Program-made: the position numbers and the translations under genes
Source: Bacteroidia bacterium
Lineage (GTDB): Bacteria; Bacteroidota; Bacteroidia; B-17B0; Aurantibacillaceae
Direction: 5' to 3'
DNA: 64,000 bases
Assembly (NCBI GenBank): GCA_014378485.1
Contig: JACMNO010000082.1
Location: 1-64,000 of the forward strand
Shown: positions 33,348 to 42,310 of the stretch, piece by piece
Numbering within the stretch: position 1 is the stretch's first letter
How the letters are laid out: every line of letters begins with the position of its first letter
Notes under the pieces: generated by a model
Databases searched by the model: none
What the model saw: only the letters and a program-made list of their open reading frames with translations
Told to the model about the DNA's origin: nothing

Positions 33348-34187
33348 ATGAAGAACCTTTTAAATTTTTTATATAGAAATAATTTCTTTTTTATATTTCT
33401 GTTCTTAGAATTTATTTGTGTTTTAATTTTAATTAAAAATAACGGTTATCAGGGCTCCAGTTTATTAAATTCTTCGAACAAAGTTAGTGCGAAGATTTAT
33501 GAACTGGAGTCTACTGCTAAGGAATATCTTCTTTTGAGAGATGAAAATGAACGTCTTTCAAAAATGAATACCTTTTTGCTAAATCGTATAAAATTAGGTT
33601 ATGCGGCTCTACCACTGAAATCGTATAAAATTCGTGATACTTTGTATAAACAAGAATATGAATTCACTAATGCAAAAGCACTTAATAGCAGCGTTAACAG
33701 AAGGAATAATTACTTAACACTTAATATCGGATCAGATCAGGGTGTTACCAACGATATGGCAGTTATCACCAGCGATGGAATTATTGGTATCGTAAAAGAT
33801 GTTTCGGCTAACTTTTCTTCAGTGATGTCTATTTTGCATAAAGATGTGAGAGTAAACTGCCAGTTAAAAAAAGATGCCTCGTACGGGCCATTAATTTGGG
33901 ATGGTTCAGATTACCGTTTTTCCAACCTCACCGATATTCCAACTCATGCAAAAATTAAAAAAGGAGATACCGTGATCACCAGTTCCTTATCCGGTATTTT
34001 CCCTGAAGGCATTTTAGTTGGATTTGTTGAAAGCTTTGAGCAAAGGCCTAATGAATCTTACTTTACAGTAAAGGTTAGACTAAGTGCTGATTTCAAAAAA
34101 GTAAATCATGTGTCAGTTATTAAGTACAATTATAAAACGCAAAGAGATAGTTTAGAAATTAAATCCCAGATACAAAGTGATAAATAA
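33348..34187 (+). CDS. mreC: Cell shape-determining protein MreC
   Basis: MreC is a periplasmic scaffold anchored by one helix; it connects MreB filaments with the wall synthases PBP2 and RodA. The 279-residue protein has a membrane helix at about residues 12-30, a helical coiled-coil region (residues about 45-85), and two beta domains with LTLNIGSDQGVTNDMAVITSDGIIGIVKDV, the typical GVT/GIVG motif of the family, and later VITSSLSGIFPEGILVGFVE. The start follows the OMP stop by 32 bases and the end overlaps mreD by 11 bases. Confidence 0.93.
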   Translation: MKNLLNFLYRNNFFFIFLFLEFICVLILIKNNGYQGSSLLNSSNKVSAKIYELESTAKEYLLLRDENERLSKMNTFLLNRIKLGYAALPLKSYKIRDTLYKQEYEFTNAKALNSSVNRRNNYLTLNIGSDQGVTNDMAVITSDGIIGIVKDVSANFSSVMSILHKDVRVNCQLKKDASYGPLIWDGSDYRFSNLTDIPTHAKIKKGDTVITSSLSGIFPEGILVGFVESFEQRPNESYFTVKVRLSADFKKVNHVSVIKYNYKTQRDSLEIKSQIQSDK

Positions 34188-34695
34188 CGTCATCAAAAAC
34201 AGTATCCGGTTTATATTATTAGTTCTCTTACAAGTGCTGATTGTTCAAAACATACGCCTTGGTTCTTACATTATTCTGTTACCATATATTTTATTTATTT
34301 TATTATTGCCTTTCGAAACACCAAAACTTGTTGTATTAATCTCATCATTTTTTATTGGTTTTATAATCGACATGTTTTATGATACAGCGGGGATACATGC
34401 TGCAGCCTGCACTTTGATTGGTTTTTCGAGATATTACATTTTAAAATTACTCTCTCCAAGGGAAGGTTATGATCCGGGATTATTACCCACGGTGGATTCA
34501 ATGGGTTCAGTTTGGTTTATTACTTACGCTTCTTTAATTATTTTTATTCATCATTTATTTTTCTTTTACCTGGAAATTTTCCGCTTTGATGAATTTTTCA
34601 GAACCATGCTGAGAGTGATCTTAAGTAGCATCGGAACTTTTGTATTTGTTTACGTTGTTCAGTTTTTATTTTATAAAAAACACCGCAATGAATAA
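34177..34695 (+). CDS. mreD: Rod shape-determining protein MreD
   Basis: MreD is a small membrane protein of the elongasome. The 172-residue product has about five hydrophobic helices (for example FILLVLLQVLIVQNI and LPYILFILLLPFETPK) and the family's GFIIDMFYDTAGIHAAAC segment. The family is poorly conserved, so the assignment rests equally on context: it overlaps mreC by 11 bases and its final codons overlap the start of mrdA (ATGAATAA, where the mrdA ATG lies within the mreD end). Confidence 0.88.
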   Translation: MINNVIKNSIRFILLVLLQVLIVQNIRLGSYIILLPYILFILLLPFETPKLVVLISSFFIGFIIDMFYDTAGIHAAACTLIGFSRYYILKLLSPREGYDPGLLPTVDSMGSVWFITYASLIIFIHHLFFFYLEIFRFDEFFRTMLRVILSSIGTFVFVYVVQFLFYKKHRNE

Positions 34696-36565
34696 CAACT
34701 CTCATCTTTCAGATAGAAAGTTTATCATCAGCGGCTTCTTTATTTTGGTGGCCATAGTGTATATATGTCGATTATTTTATATTCAATTAGTTGACGACCA
34801 ATATACACTTCAGGCCCGTAACAATGCTTTAAAATCAAGAACAGAATACGCTTTACGTGGTTATATTTTTGACCGTAACGGGAAATTGTTGGTGCAAAAT
34901 GTGTTATCCTATGACTTGCTTGTAACTCCAAAACTGGTAAAAGATTGCGATACATTAGCACTCTGTAAAGTACTTGAAATCACCAAAGAAGATTTTTTAC
35001 GTCGGATTAAAAAAGCCATGCAGGCACCGAATTCTCCTCGTAAGGAAAGTATTTTTGAAAAACAATTATCCCCGAAAGTATACGCTGCATTGCAGGAAAA
35101 AATTTACCGATTCAAAGGTTTTGATGTACAGTCGAGAACCGTTAGACGTTATCCTCGCCCTGTCGCTGCCCATTTATTGGGATATGTTGGTGAGGTGAGT
35201 AAAGATAAAGCCGCTAAAGATATATATTACAGAGAAGGTGATTACATTGGTATCAGCGGTATTGAAAGATCTTACGAGGAAGCCTTGCGTGGAAAAAAAG
35301 GTACGCAGATCGTAATGGTAGATGTGCATAACAAAACCAAGGGACGATACATGAATGGTTTGTATGACACTGCTGCGGTAGCAGGAAAACCTTTATTCAG
35401 CAGTATTGATATTGATTTGCAGGAATATGGCGAAAAATTATTGCAGGGTAAAAGAGGTGCCGTTGTGGCCATTGAACCGGCTACCGGCGAAATATTATGT
35501 CTAATTTCAAGCCCTGGTTATGACCCAAATTTATTAGTTGGAGGAAAAGAACGCTCAAGAAACTTCACCAAATTATATTTAGATTCTTTAAATATTCCGT
35601 TATTTAATAGGGCTCTAACAGCCATGTATCCCCCAGGTTCCACATTTAAGCTGATTGATGCCTTAATTGCCCAACAGGATGGATTAATACAGCGCTCTAC
35701 TGTTTTTCCTTGCCATGGAGGTTATCCTCCAATGGGTGGTCATCCAAAATGTCATTCACATCCATCTACAGATTTACCCGGATCTATTGCTACTTCCTGT
35801 AACTCATATTATAGTTATGTATTTAGAGAAATCGTTGATCAAAAAAAATATCCAAAATTTGAGGATGGCTACAATCATTGGAGAGATGCTGTAAAATCTT
35901 TTGGTCCGGGCACAAAACTAGGAAGCGATTTGCCGTTTGATAAACCCGGTAATGTACCCTCTGTAGAATATTATAATAAAGTGTTTGGAAAAAATCACTG
36001 GAGAAGTAATACCGTTGTTTCTTTGGGTATAGGTCAGGCTGAATTAACATTGGTGCCTTTACAAATGGCAAATGTTGTAGCTTCAATTGCCAATCGCGGT
36101 TTTTTCATCACTCCACATTGCATAAAAGGAGTTGGTATGGAAAAAGCATTAGAGGGAAAATTCAAGGAAAAACATTTTACTTACGCGCAAAGCCAGGAGG
36201 CTTATCAGAATGTACTGGATGGTATGCAAAAATGTTTTGATGCAGGTACTGCTACGGCATCAAAGATTCCAGGAATTGTTGCCTGTGGCAAAACCGGTAC
36301 TGCCGAAAACCCTCATGGAAAAGACCATGCAGTATTTTTAGCATTTGCACCAAGAGAGAACCCTAAAATTGCCATGGTTTGCTTTATAGAGAATGCAGGA
36401 TTTGGCGGAACATGGTCTGCACCAATTGTTAGTTTAATGATTGAAAAATATTTAAAAGGCAAAATCACAAGACCCGAAATGGAAAAACGTATGATGGAAG
36501 CCAATTTAATTGATGGAACAAATTTATTGGGTAAACAAACCAATACACCAAAAAAGAAAAAGTGA
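34688..36565 (+). CDS. mrdA: Penicillin-binding protein 2 (elongasome transpeptidase)
   Basis: PBP2 cross-links nascent peptidoglycan during elongation together with RodA. The ATG at 34688 (625 residues) is preferred because it sits at the mreD end; the longer frame at 34640 lies inside mreD. A membrane helix covers about residues 14-34, followed by the pedestal domain with RGYIFDRNGKLLVQN and GYVGEVS. The transpeptidase motifs are the nucleophile Ser in PPGSTFKLID (SxxK), SCNSYY (SxN) and CGKTGTAENPHG (KTG). The end is Lys-rich. It overlaps rodA by four bases. Periplasmic side of the inner membrane. Confidence 0.95.
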   Translation: MNNNSHLSDRKFIISGFFILVAIVYICRLFYIQLVDDQYTLQARNNALKSRTEYALRGYIFDRNGKLLVQNVLSYDLLVTPKLVKDCDTLALCKVLEITKEDFLRRIKKAMQAPNSPRKESIFEKQLSPKVYAALQEKIYRFKGFDVQSRTVRRYPRPVAAHLLGYVGEVSKDKAAKDIYYREGDYIGISGIERSYEEALRGKKGTQIVMVDVHNKTKGRYMNGLYDTAAVAGKPLFSSIDIDLQEYGEKLLQGKRGAVVAIEPATGEILCLISSPGYDPNLLVGGKERSRNFTKLYLDSLNIPLFNRALTAMYPPGSTFKLIDALIAQQDGLIQRSTVFPCHGGYPPMGGHPKCHSHPSTDLPGSIATSCNSYYSYVFREIVDQKKYPKFEDGYNHWRDAVKSFGPGTKLGSDLPFDKPGNVPSVEYYNKVFGKNHWRSNTVVSLGIGQAELTLVPLQMANVVASIANRGFFITPHCIKGVGMEKALEGKFKEKHFTYAQSQEAYQNVLDGMQKCFDAGTATASKIPGIVACGKTGTAENPHGKDHAVFLAFAPRENPKIAMVCFIENAGFGGTWSAPIVSLMIEKYLKGKITRPEMEKRMMEANLIDGTNLLGKQTNTPKKKK

Positions 36566-37866
36566 GAAAACAGGAGCATAATTTATTTTTTGGCGTAGAT
36601 AAGATCACTGTTCTTACCTATTCAATACTCATGCTCATGGGATGGTTGAATATTTATGCGGCTGTTTATAACGAAGAGCATCAGAATATTTTTGATACCT
36701 CACAAAAATATGGCATGCAATTAATATGGATTGGAAGCGCGGCTTTTATTGCTGTTTTTCTTCTCATAATTGATGCAGGCTTTTATACCGTGTTTGCCTA
36801 TTTGTTTTACGGCTTTATGTTAGCGGCTTGTATTGCCGTACCTTATTTAGGAAGGGAAGTAAAGGGGAGTCGCTCCTGGTTCAGGTTTGGAAAATTTGGG
36901 ATCCAGCCTGCTGAATTCATGAAATTTGCAACGAACCTGGCTCTTGCAAAATTTTTAAGTAATGTCAATATTGAAGTGGATACCTCCAGAAGAAACCGTT
37001 TGTCAGACCTTTTTAAAAATTACAAGAACACCATTTTCGCGGTAATCATCTTAGGATTGCCGTTAATCATCATTAAATTGTTGCAGGATGAAACAGGGCT
37101 CGCCATTGTTTTTATGGCCTTTATCATTACGCTTTACAGGGAAGGACTCTCTGTTAACTTTTTAATTTTCGGATTATTATCGGCTCTGCTTTTTGTGCTG
37201 TCACTTGTAATCGAGTCACAAACTCTGATCATAACCTTAGGTATTATTTCCGGTCTTGCCTTTCTTTTCATTAAGCGTACACGTAAAAACATTATTATCG
37301 TATCCTTAATTTTTGCATCGGCAAGCGGTGTTGTTTTGGGCACTAATTACGTTTACAATCACCTGGAAGAACACCAGCGAACAAGGATTGACGTATTATT
37401 GGGCCGTGGTACAGTAAATTTAAAAAAAGAAGGTTATAATGTAAACCAGGCAAAAATTGCGATCGGCTCCGGAGGCTTTTTCGGGAAAGGTTATTTGCAG
37501 GGAACACAAACCAAATATGATTTTGTTCCTGAACAGGATACCGATTTTATTTTTTGTACAGTTGGAGAAGAGTGGGGGTTTCTTGGGTCGAGTATTGTAA
37601 TCATGCTGGAATTGTTTTTAATTATTCGGGTTATTTTTATGGCTGAGAGGCAGCGCTCCCCGTTCAGTCGAATCTATGGCTACGGTGTTGCTTCTGTTTT
37701 ATTTTTTCATGTTGCGGTTAACGTGGGCATGACCATTGGTTTAATGCCGGTTATTGGTATTCCTCTACCTTTTTTTAGCTACGGGGGATCTTCGTTATGG
37801 TCGTTCACAATCTTACTGTTTATTTTTATTAAACTGGATGCAAACCGTCTCGTGATTTTACGATAA
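36562..37866 (+). CDS. rodA: Rod shape-determining protein RodA
   Basis: RodA is the SEDS-family peptidoglycan glycosyltransferase acting with PBP2. The 434-residue protein has about ten membrane helices. Landmarks are KGSRSWFRFGKFGIQPAEFMK, the catalytic Asp in QDETGLAIVF, KIAIGSGGFFGKGY, and the family signature VPEQDTDFIFCTVGEEWGFLG with the conserved Glu. The C-terminal GIPLPFFSYGGSSLW block is typical of the SEDS family. The start is GTG, overlapping the mrdA stop (GTGA). It is about 50 residues longer than the E. coli protein owing to an enlarged central loop, which is common in Bacteroidota. Confidence 0.95.
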   Translation: MRKQEHNLFFGVDKITVLTYSILMLMGWLNIYAAVYNEEHQNIFDTSQKYGMQLIWIGSAAFIAVFLLIIDAGFYTVFAYLFYGFMLAACIAVPYLGREVKGSRSWFRFGKFGIQPAEFMKFATNLALAKFLSNVNIEVDTSRRNRLSDLFKNYKNTIFAVIILGLPLIIIKLLQDETGLAIVFMAFIITLYREGLSVNFLIFGLLSALLFVLSLVIESQTLIITLGIISGLAFLFIKRTRKNIIIVSLIFASASGVVLGTNYVYNHLEEHQRTRIDVLLGRGTVNLKKEGYNVNQAKIAIGSGGFFGKGYLQGTQTKYDFVPEQDTDFIFCTVGEEWGFLGSSIVIMLELFLIIRVIFMAERQRSPFSRIYGYGVASVLFFHVAVNVGMTIGLMPVIGIPLPFFSYGGSSLWSFTILLFIFIKLDANRLVILR

Positions 37867-37955
37867 TTTATTTGTAGGGTTTATCCTATGATATATTATT
37901 AAATTTTGTAAATTAGTACTGTGATTGCTCGATTTAACAGTATTATCAAAAAAAA

Positions 37956-38336
37956 ATGACGCTCAAACCCAATGACATATTATCTATGAATTCATTAAGA
38001 GGAAAAATTGAAGAGATCTTAATTAAAGAAAACTACACCTTTAAACAATTAGCAGATTACCTGAATCTCTCCGAACAGGAACTTGAAGATGGCTTAGCAC
38101 ACAAAACCCTCGAATTAAGATACCTGGAAGATATTTCAAAGAACCTGAAAGTGCCTTTATATAGCTTTTTCAGGGATAATAAAATTAAGATCAATTATAA
38201 TGAAAAGCCCTATTTTACCAATAAACTCTGGAACGATAATGAAGAATCAAGTCCTCAGAAGTTAATGGAAGAAATTGAAATGTTAAAACAGGCGATTTTG
38301 TTTAAAGAAGCCGAACTGGCTAAAAAATTAAAATAA
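37956..38336 (+). CDS. Helix-turn-helix DNA-binding protein with C-terminal coiled coil
   Basis: A 126-residue cytoplasmic protein. Residues about 20-75 form an XRE-type HTH: LIKENYTFKQLADYLNLSEQELEDGLAHKT with the second helix as recognition element, then LRYLEDISKNLKVPLYSFF. The C-terminal 35 residues (MEEIEMLKQAILFKEAELAK) are a short coiled coil that could dimerise the protein. Two start codons are possible (residue 1 or Met11). It lies 89 bases after rodA and only three bases before the CNNM/CorC-type gene, with which it probably forms an operon. Regulatory target unknown. Confidence 0.75.
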   Translation: MTLKPNDILSMNSLRGKIEEILIKENYTFKQLADYLNLSEQELEDGLAHKTLELRYLEDISKNLKVPLYSFFRDNKIKINYNEKPYFTNKLWNDNEESSPQKLMEEIEMLKQAILFKEAELAKKLK

Positions 38337-38339
38337 GCT

Positions 38340-39644
38340 ATGATAGCAGACTTGTTTCTTACTTTTTTACTTGTATTATTAAATGGTTTTTTTGTGGCTG
38401 CTGAATTTGCGCTAGTCAAAGTTCGGGCTTCACAGGTGGACCTGTTAGTTCAAAAAGGCAGTAAGCGTGCCGTTATCACAAGATCCTTGCTCGAAAAATT
38501 AGATGCTTATTTATCAGCTACGCAATTAGGAATAACACTTGCATCTTTAGCATTAGGTGCTATAGGCGAGAAAACCATTTCTGCTATCGTGGTTAGGTTT
38601 TTTGAAAAAGCGAACTGGGAAGTTGATCCCTTAACTGTGCATAGTATCTCTTTGCCGGTTGCCTTAACGCTCCTTACTTTTTTCCATGTTACCATTGGTG
38701 AACAAATCCCAAAAATGATCGGTATCAAATATTCAATGGATACAGCTTTATTTATTGCCTGGCCATTAAAAATATTTTACACGGTATTCAGTCCATTCAT
38801 CTGGTTATTAAATAAATCATCTAATTTTATTTTAAGAATTTTCGGGATAAAAAGGATAGGGGAAGATGAAGTGCACACCGAAGAAGAATTACGTTTGATT
38901 TTAACGGAAAGTGAAGAAGGAGGAGCAATTAAACCAAGTGAAAATGAGCTCATTCAGAATGTTTTTGATTTTGATGACCGTCTTGTAAAACAAATCATGG
39001 TTCCTCAAAATAGGATTTCTGCCATTGATGTAGAACTTGGAAGAAATGAAATGATTAAGGTGGTAATTGATGAAGGCTATTCACGTTTACCCATTTATCT
39101 TGGAGATATTGATAATGTGATTGGTGTGGTTCATTCTAAAGATCTTTTAAAAGCGGTGATCGATAATAAATTTAAAACCATCCGCGATATAATGCGACCT
39201 GCTCATTTTATTCCTGAGAGCATGCATGTTAATTATTTATTACGTGATTTTCAAAAACTTCATATCCAAATGGCTATTGTTACCAACGAATTTGGTGCTA
39301 CTGCTGGTATTGTAACCATGGAAGATATTATTGAAGAATTGGTGGGAGAAATACAGGATGAACATGATGAAGAGAAACCAACTGTAGAAAAGAAAAGCGA
39401 AACTGAATACATTGTCAATGCACATAGTAGCATTAGTGATGTGAATGAAGCTTTACCAATGTCATTCCCGGAGAGCCCTAAATACGAAACAGTTTCTGGA
39501 CTAATCAACTTTTTATGGGGTAGGATTGCCGGCGTAAATGAAAAGAAACAATACGGTGGTTATGAAATAACAATTCTTCAAAGAAAAAAACAAACCGTTG
39601 AATCTGTTAAGCTCAGAGTATTAGAACCTAATAAAGTAGAGTAA
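38340..39644 (+). CDS. CNNM/HlyC-CorC-type membrane protein with CBS domains
   Basis: A 434-residue protein of the hemolysin-C/CorC (CNNM) family, implicated in magnesium or other divalent-cation transport. The N-terminal DUF21 domain has four hydrophobic helices with FFVAAEFALVKVRASQ and the ATQLGITLASLALGAIGE motif. The CBS pair follows at about residues 200-330 (VKQIMVPQNRISAIDVELG and FGATAGIVTMEDIIEELVGEI), with the CorC/HlyC domain at the end (VNAHSSISDVNEAL). Despite the name no haemolytic role is implied. It sits three bases after the HTH gene and is convergent with the GWxTD gene. Confidence 0.93.
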   Translation: MIADLFLTFLLVLLNGFFVAAEFALVKVRASQVDLLVQKGSKRAVITRSLLEKLDAYLSATQLGITLASLALGAIGEKTISAIVVRFFEKANWEVDPLTVHSISLPVALTLLTFFHVTIGEQIPKMIGIKYSMDTALFIAWPLKIFYTVFSPFIWLLNKSSNFILRIFGIKRIGEDEVHTEEELRLILTESEEGGAIKPSENELIQNVFDFDDRLVKQIMVPQNRISAIDVELGRNEMIKVVIDEGYSRLPIYLGDIDNVIGVVHSKDLLKAVIDNKFKTIRDIMRPAHFIPESMHVNYLLRDFQKLHIQMAIVTNEFGATAGIVTMEDIIEELVGEIQDEHDEEKPTVEKKSETEYIVNAHSSISDVNEALPMSFPESPKYETVSGLINFLWGRIAGVNEKKQYGGYEITILQRKKQTVESVKLRVLEPNKVE

Positions 39645-39760
39645 AAATATGTTGACTCTTTGCAAAGTTCTATTGTTTCAAAACGAAAACAGTTGTTTGA
39701 GTTACAAAGTTATAATTTGAATTACTTTTTTCCATGACGAAAAAAATATCTAAAGAAATT

Positions 39761-41035
39761 TTAATTGTCCAGAAATATCCTTCCCTGTCTCCACATATCA
39801 ACAGCTTCATACCAAGGCGCTTTATATGCTTCACTGCGCTCCAGAAAAAAATCATTATCGGTAAAAGGATTGATCACTTTGTTAAACCCAAATACAATGG
39901 AATTAGGATTTCCAACTTCTCCGTAAGTCCATATCTCGCCATTCTTTCTTTTGGTTACTTTATTGGGAGCACCAAATACAATGTAAAGCATTCCACGATC
40001 TGTTTTCCAACCCTCCTGGAAGCTCGTAAATAATTTATTGGCTTCCTGTACCCTGCCATAATATTTTCGGATCAGTTCTTTGGCTCTCTCGTTGCTGCCG
40101 CTGATATCCACCCAAAATTTATCAATGGCTACTTTTCTATCCAGGGCATTCATACAATTATCAAATTCTTTTTTGGCCATGATATACCTTGTGCAAAGAA
40201 TCATTTGCTCAGTATTTTTTATTTTCGGATAAGCTGATTCGTAAACAAAAAAAGTAACCCCGTCTTTAGTAGAATTATTGGTTTTTAAATGAAAAAATCC
40301 TGTTTGAGGAAGCGCTAATTCAATCTGCCCGTTCTTTTCATAAACACTAAAAGCGGAATCAGGTTTGTAACTGAAATGCGGCATCGGTTCTGTTGAAAAT
40401 GGCGGGATCGCCAATTTAAAATTTGCCTTAAAAAAATCAACTTCATATAATTTTTCATGGTTCCGGAGAGACTGAATATAAACGACATCGTCCGGCTTGT
40501 AATAGGATGAAAAAAGGACCTCATTGCGGGAGTTAGTCATTAAAAAATTCTGTCGGGAATCGATGCCGGTTTTGTTGGAATATTCGCTATGGTCATAAAT
40601 TATTTTTTTATGGACATCTATGACATTGATATTAATATAATAATTGGATCCTTTCTTTAACTTAAAAAGTAAATCGCCTTTTAGTTGCTTTATAACCGCG
40701 TCGTCATTTTGTCTGTCTTTTATGATAACGGAAGCAGTATCGGTTACCATTCCTAAATTATCTTCTGCGCTTACTTTCAGTAGCAGTTTAATGTGGCTAT
40801 AAAAATAATTACTGGTATCTGTCTTTTTGTATATCAATACCTCGTTTGATATCTCGTAAAACAAACGGCTAATGCTATCATTGATGTGATACACCACGTA
40901 TTTCGCGCTGAGTTCATTATTTTCTTTCTTATAAAGCCGGTCGGTGCTTGACTGATTTACTTTTTGAGAAGTGCAGGCCATCAAACACAATACTGTAAAA
41001 AAAAGAAAACAGCTAAAAAGCTTTGAAAAATTCAT
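39761..41035 (-). CDS. GWxTD domain-containing lipoprotein
   Basis: A 424-residue Bacteroidota-type lipoprotein. The signal peptide ends in a lipobox-like LCLMACTSQ (cysteine about residue 21). The first 270 residues are beta-rich and unassigned. The C-terminal 150 residues carry the GWxTD domain, with the name-giving GWKTDRGMLYIVFGAPN, followed by TYGEVGNPNSIVFGFN. The family is widespread in Bacteroidota and some other phyla; its function is unknown. It probably stands on the periplasmic or surface side of a membrane. The gene precedes no obvious partner; the next upstream gene is the metal-binding lipoprotein on the same strand. Confidence 0.88.
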   Translation of the reverse strand: MNFSKLFSCFLFFTVLCLMACTSQKVNQSSTDRLYKKENNELSAKYVVYHINDSISRLFYEISNEVLIYKKTDTSNYFYSHIKLLLKVSAEDNLGMVTDTASVIIKDRQNDDAVIKQLKGDLLFKLKKGSNYYININVIDVHKKIIYDHSEYSNKTGIDSRQNFLMTNSRNEVLFSSYYKPDDVVYIQSLRNHEKLYEVDFFKANFKLAIPPFSTEPMPHFSYKPDSAFSVYEKNGQIELALPQTGFFHLKTNNSTKDGVTFFVYESAYPKIKNTEQMILCTRYIMAKKEFDNCMNALDRKVAIDKFWVDISGSNERAKELIRKYYGRVQEANKLFTSFQEGWKTDRGMLYIVFGAPNKVTKRKNGEIWTYGEVGNPNSIVFGFNKVINPFTDNDFFLERSEAYKAPWYEAVDMWRQGRIFLDN

Positions 41036-41079
41036 ACCAATGAAGGTAATAAAAAATATTAAATTCCTGGAAAAGTAAT

Positions 41080-41427
41080 CTATTTCAGTTCGAAGGGTTT
41101 GCGATCATATTGGCAACAGGCAGGCAATTTAGCATAGGCATAATCATCACCGTAATATACGTCATTGTCATATCCTGCTTTTGCAATCAGTTGCTGGATC
41201 CCATTTAAGCTAATCTTTGTGGTATCAAATTTAACTGTCATTAACTTGGATTCAATATTCCACTCTTTTTCAATTACTCCATCCACATTAACAGCTTTCT
41301 CAATGGTTACTTTACATTTCTCGCAATTCCCCCAGACTTTAAATGTATCTGTTTTTTCTGTAGAGTTTGTTTTACAGGAAAAGAAACCAAGGGATAAGAA
41401 AAATATTGTATAGAATAAAAATTTCAT
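41080..41427 (-). CDS. Exported heavy-metal-associated (HMA) domain lipoprotein
   Basis: A 115-residue protein from the preferred ATG at 41427 (the upstream ATG at 41454 would put nine unlikely residues before the signal). The signal peptide ends FFLSLGFFSCKTN, with a likely lipidated Cys. One HMA domain follows, with the metal-binding pair in WGNCEKCKVTIEKAV (CxxC), then KLMTVKFDTTKIS and the terminal AGYDNDVYYGDD. Such single HMA proteins bind copper or zinc. A CC pair near the C-terminus (LPACCQYDR) is an extra possible ligand site. It overlaps nothing and lies 14 bases after the polysaccharide deacetylase gene on the same strand. Confidence 0.82.
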   Translation of the reverse strand: MKFLFYTIFFLSLGFFSCKTNSTEKTDTFKVWGNCEKCKVTIEKAVNVDGVIEKEWNIESKLMTVKFDTTKISLNGIQQLIAKAGYDNDVYYGDDYAYAKLPACCQYDRKPFELK

Positions 41428-41440
41428 TTTTTCATTTAAA

Positions 41441-42052
41441 TTATAGCATTGCAAATTTATAATTTAATTTCAAAAAATGTTCAATATAATGAGAAAGGGT
41501 AAATTTTAAGTTCTCTTCTGCTTTGATATTATCATGAAAAACGATGATACTTCCGTTGCGCGTATGTTTCAAAGCATTGGCTAAACATTTTTCAGGTGTT
41601 GTTAATCTGTCATAATCGTAAGTTAATACATCCCAAAACACTACTTTATATTTTTCTGAAATCATTTTATACTGACTCTTTTTAATTCTGCCATATGGTG
41701 GTCTAAATAAATTGGTTTTTGTCAGAGCCTGGCATTTTTCCATATTGTCATGATAAACGGTGGTGCTTACTTCCCATCCTTTGATGTGATTATAGGTATG
41801 ATTTCCAACCTGGTGGCCTTCATTAAGTATTCGTTCATATATTTCCCGGTTTTTTACAATGTTTTCTCCCACGCAAAAAAAAGTTGCCTTCACTCGGTGT
41901 AATTTTAGAATATCGAGCACCCAGGGCGTGAGCTCAGGAATTGGCCCATCATCAAATGTTAAATAAATGACAGGTTCATTTTTTTCCATTCGCCACACAG
42001 AACCTTTATAAAAGCTTCTTAACAATTGTGGCGGACGAACCAATAGTTTCAT
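41441..42052 (-). CDS. Polysaccharide deacetylase family protein
   Basis: A 203-residue NodB-homology (carbohydrate esterase family 4) protein that removes N- or O-acetyl groups from peptidoglycan, chitin-like or other polysaccharides. Motif 1 is LTFDDGPIPELTPWVLD (catalytic base Asp and metal Asp), motif 2 has the two metal histidines in GHQVGNHTYNHIKGW (HxxxH), motif 3 is FRPPYGRIKKSQ, motif 4 is VVFWDVLTYDYDR and motif 5 is IIVFHDN. The whole length is the catalytic domain, with no clear signal peptide. It lies 14 bases before the HMA lipoprotein gene in the same direction. A probable gene remnant lies just upstream. Confidence 0.92.
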   Translation of the reverse strand: MKLLVRPPQLLRSFYKGSVWRMEKNEPVIYLTFDDGPIPELTPWVLDILKLHRVKATFFCVGENIVKNREIYERILNEGHQVGNHTYNHIKGWEVSTTVYHDNMEKCQALTKTNLFRPPYGRIKKSQYKMISEKYKVVFWDVLTYDYDRLTTPEKCLANALKHTRNGSIIVFHDNIKAEENLKFTLSHYIEHFLKLNYKFAML

Positions 42053-42068
42053 AGACTTTGATATTTTT

Positions 42069-42285
42069 TTATTTTATCAGGTACTGTTTTTTAACCATTG
42101 TGAATGTAATCATAAATTCATTCAGGGCATTAAAATCAGCTGATTTATTAAACTCAAACCACTTTTCCGGGCGATATTTCAGCTGAAAATAATGGCTCCC
42201 CTAATTCAAATGGATAGTTTACATACTCAAATAACCTTCCTAATCAGATTGCTTGTTTTAAACGGGCTTTTATTGGTATTTTTAA
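42069..42285 (-). pseudogene. Probable frameshifted remnant of an unidentified gene
   Basis: This gap has no intact ORF but has coding-like sequence on the minus strand. One frame, open from the stop at 42201-42203, reads PEKWFEFNKSADFNALNEFM and on to a stop at 42069. A second, overlapping frame just upstream reads RLFEYVNYPFELGEPLFSAE before its own stop. The two join plausibly around 42170-42180 by one frameshift, and a TGA codon interrupts the upstream frame near 42254. No family is recognised. It may equally be chance protein-like sequence in AT-rich DNA, so confidence is low. Confidence 0.3.
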
Positions 42286-42310
42286 GGCTATTATTAATTT
42301 TCTCGTTGAA

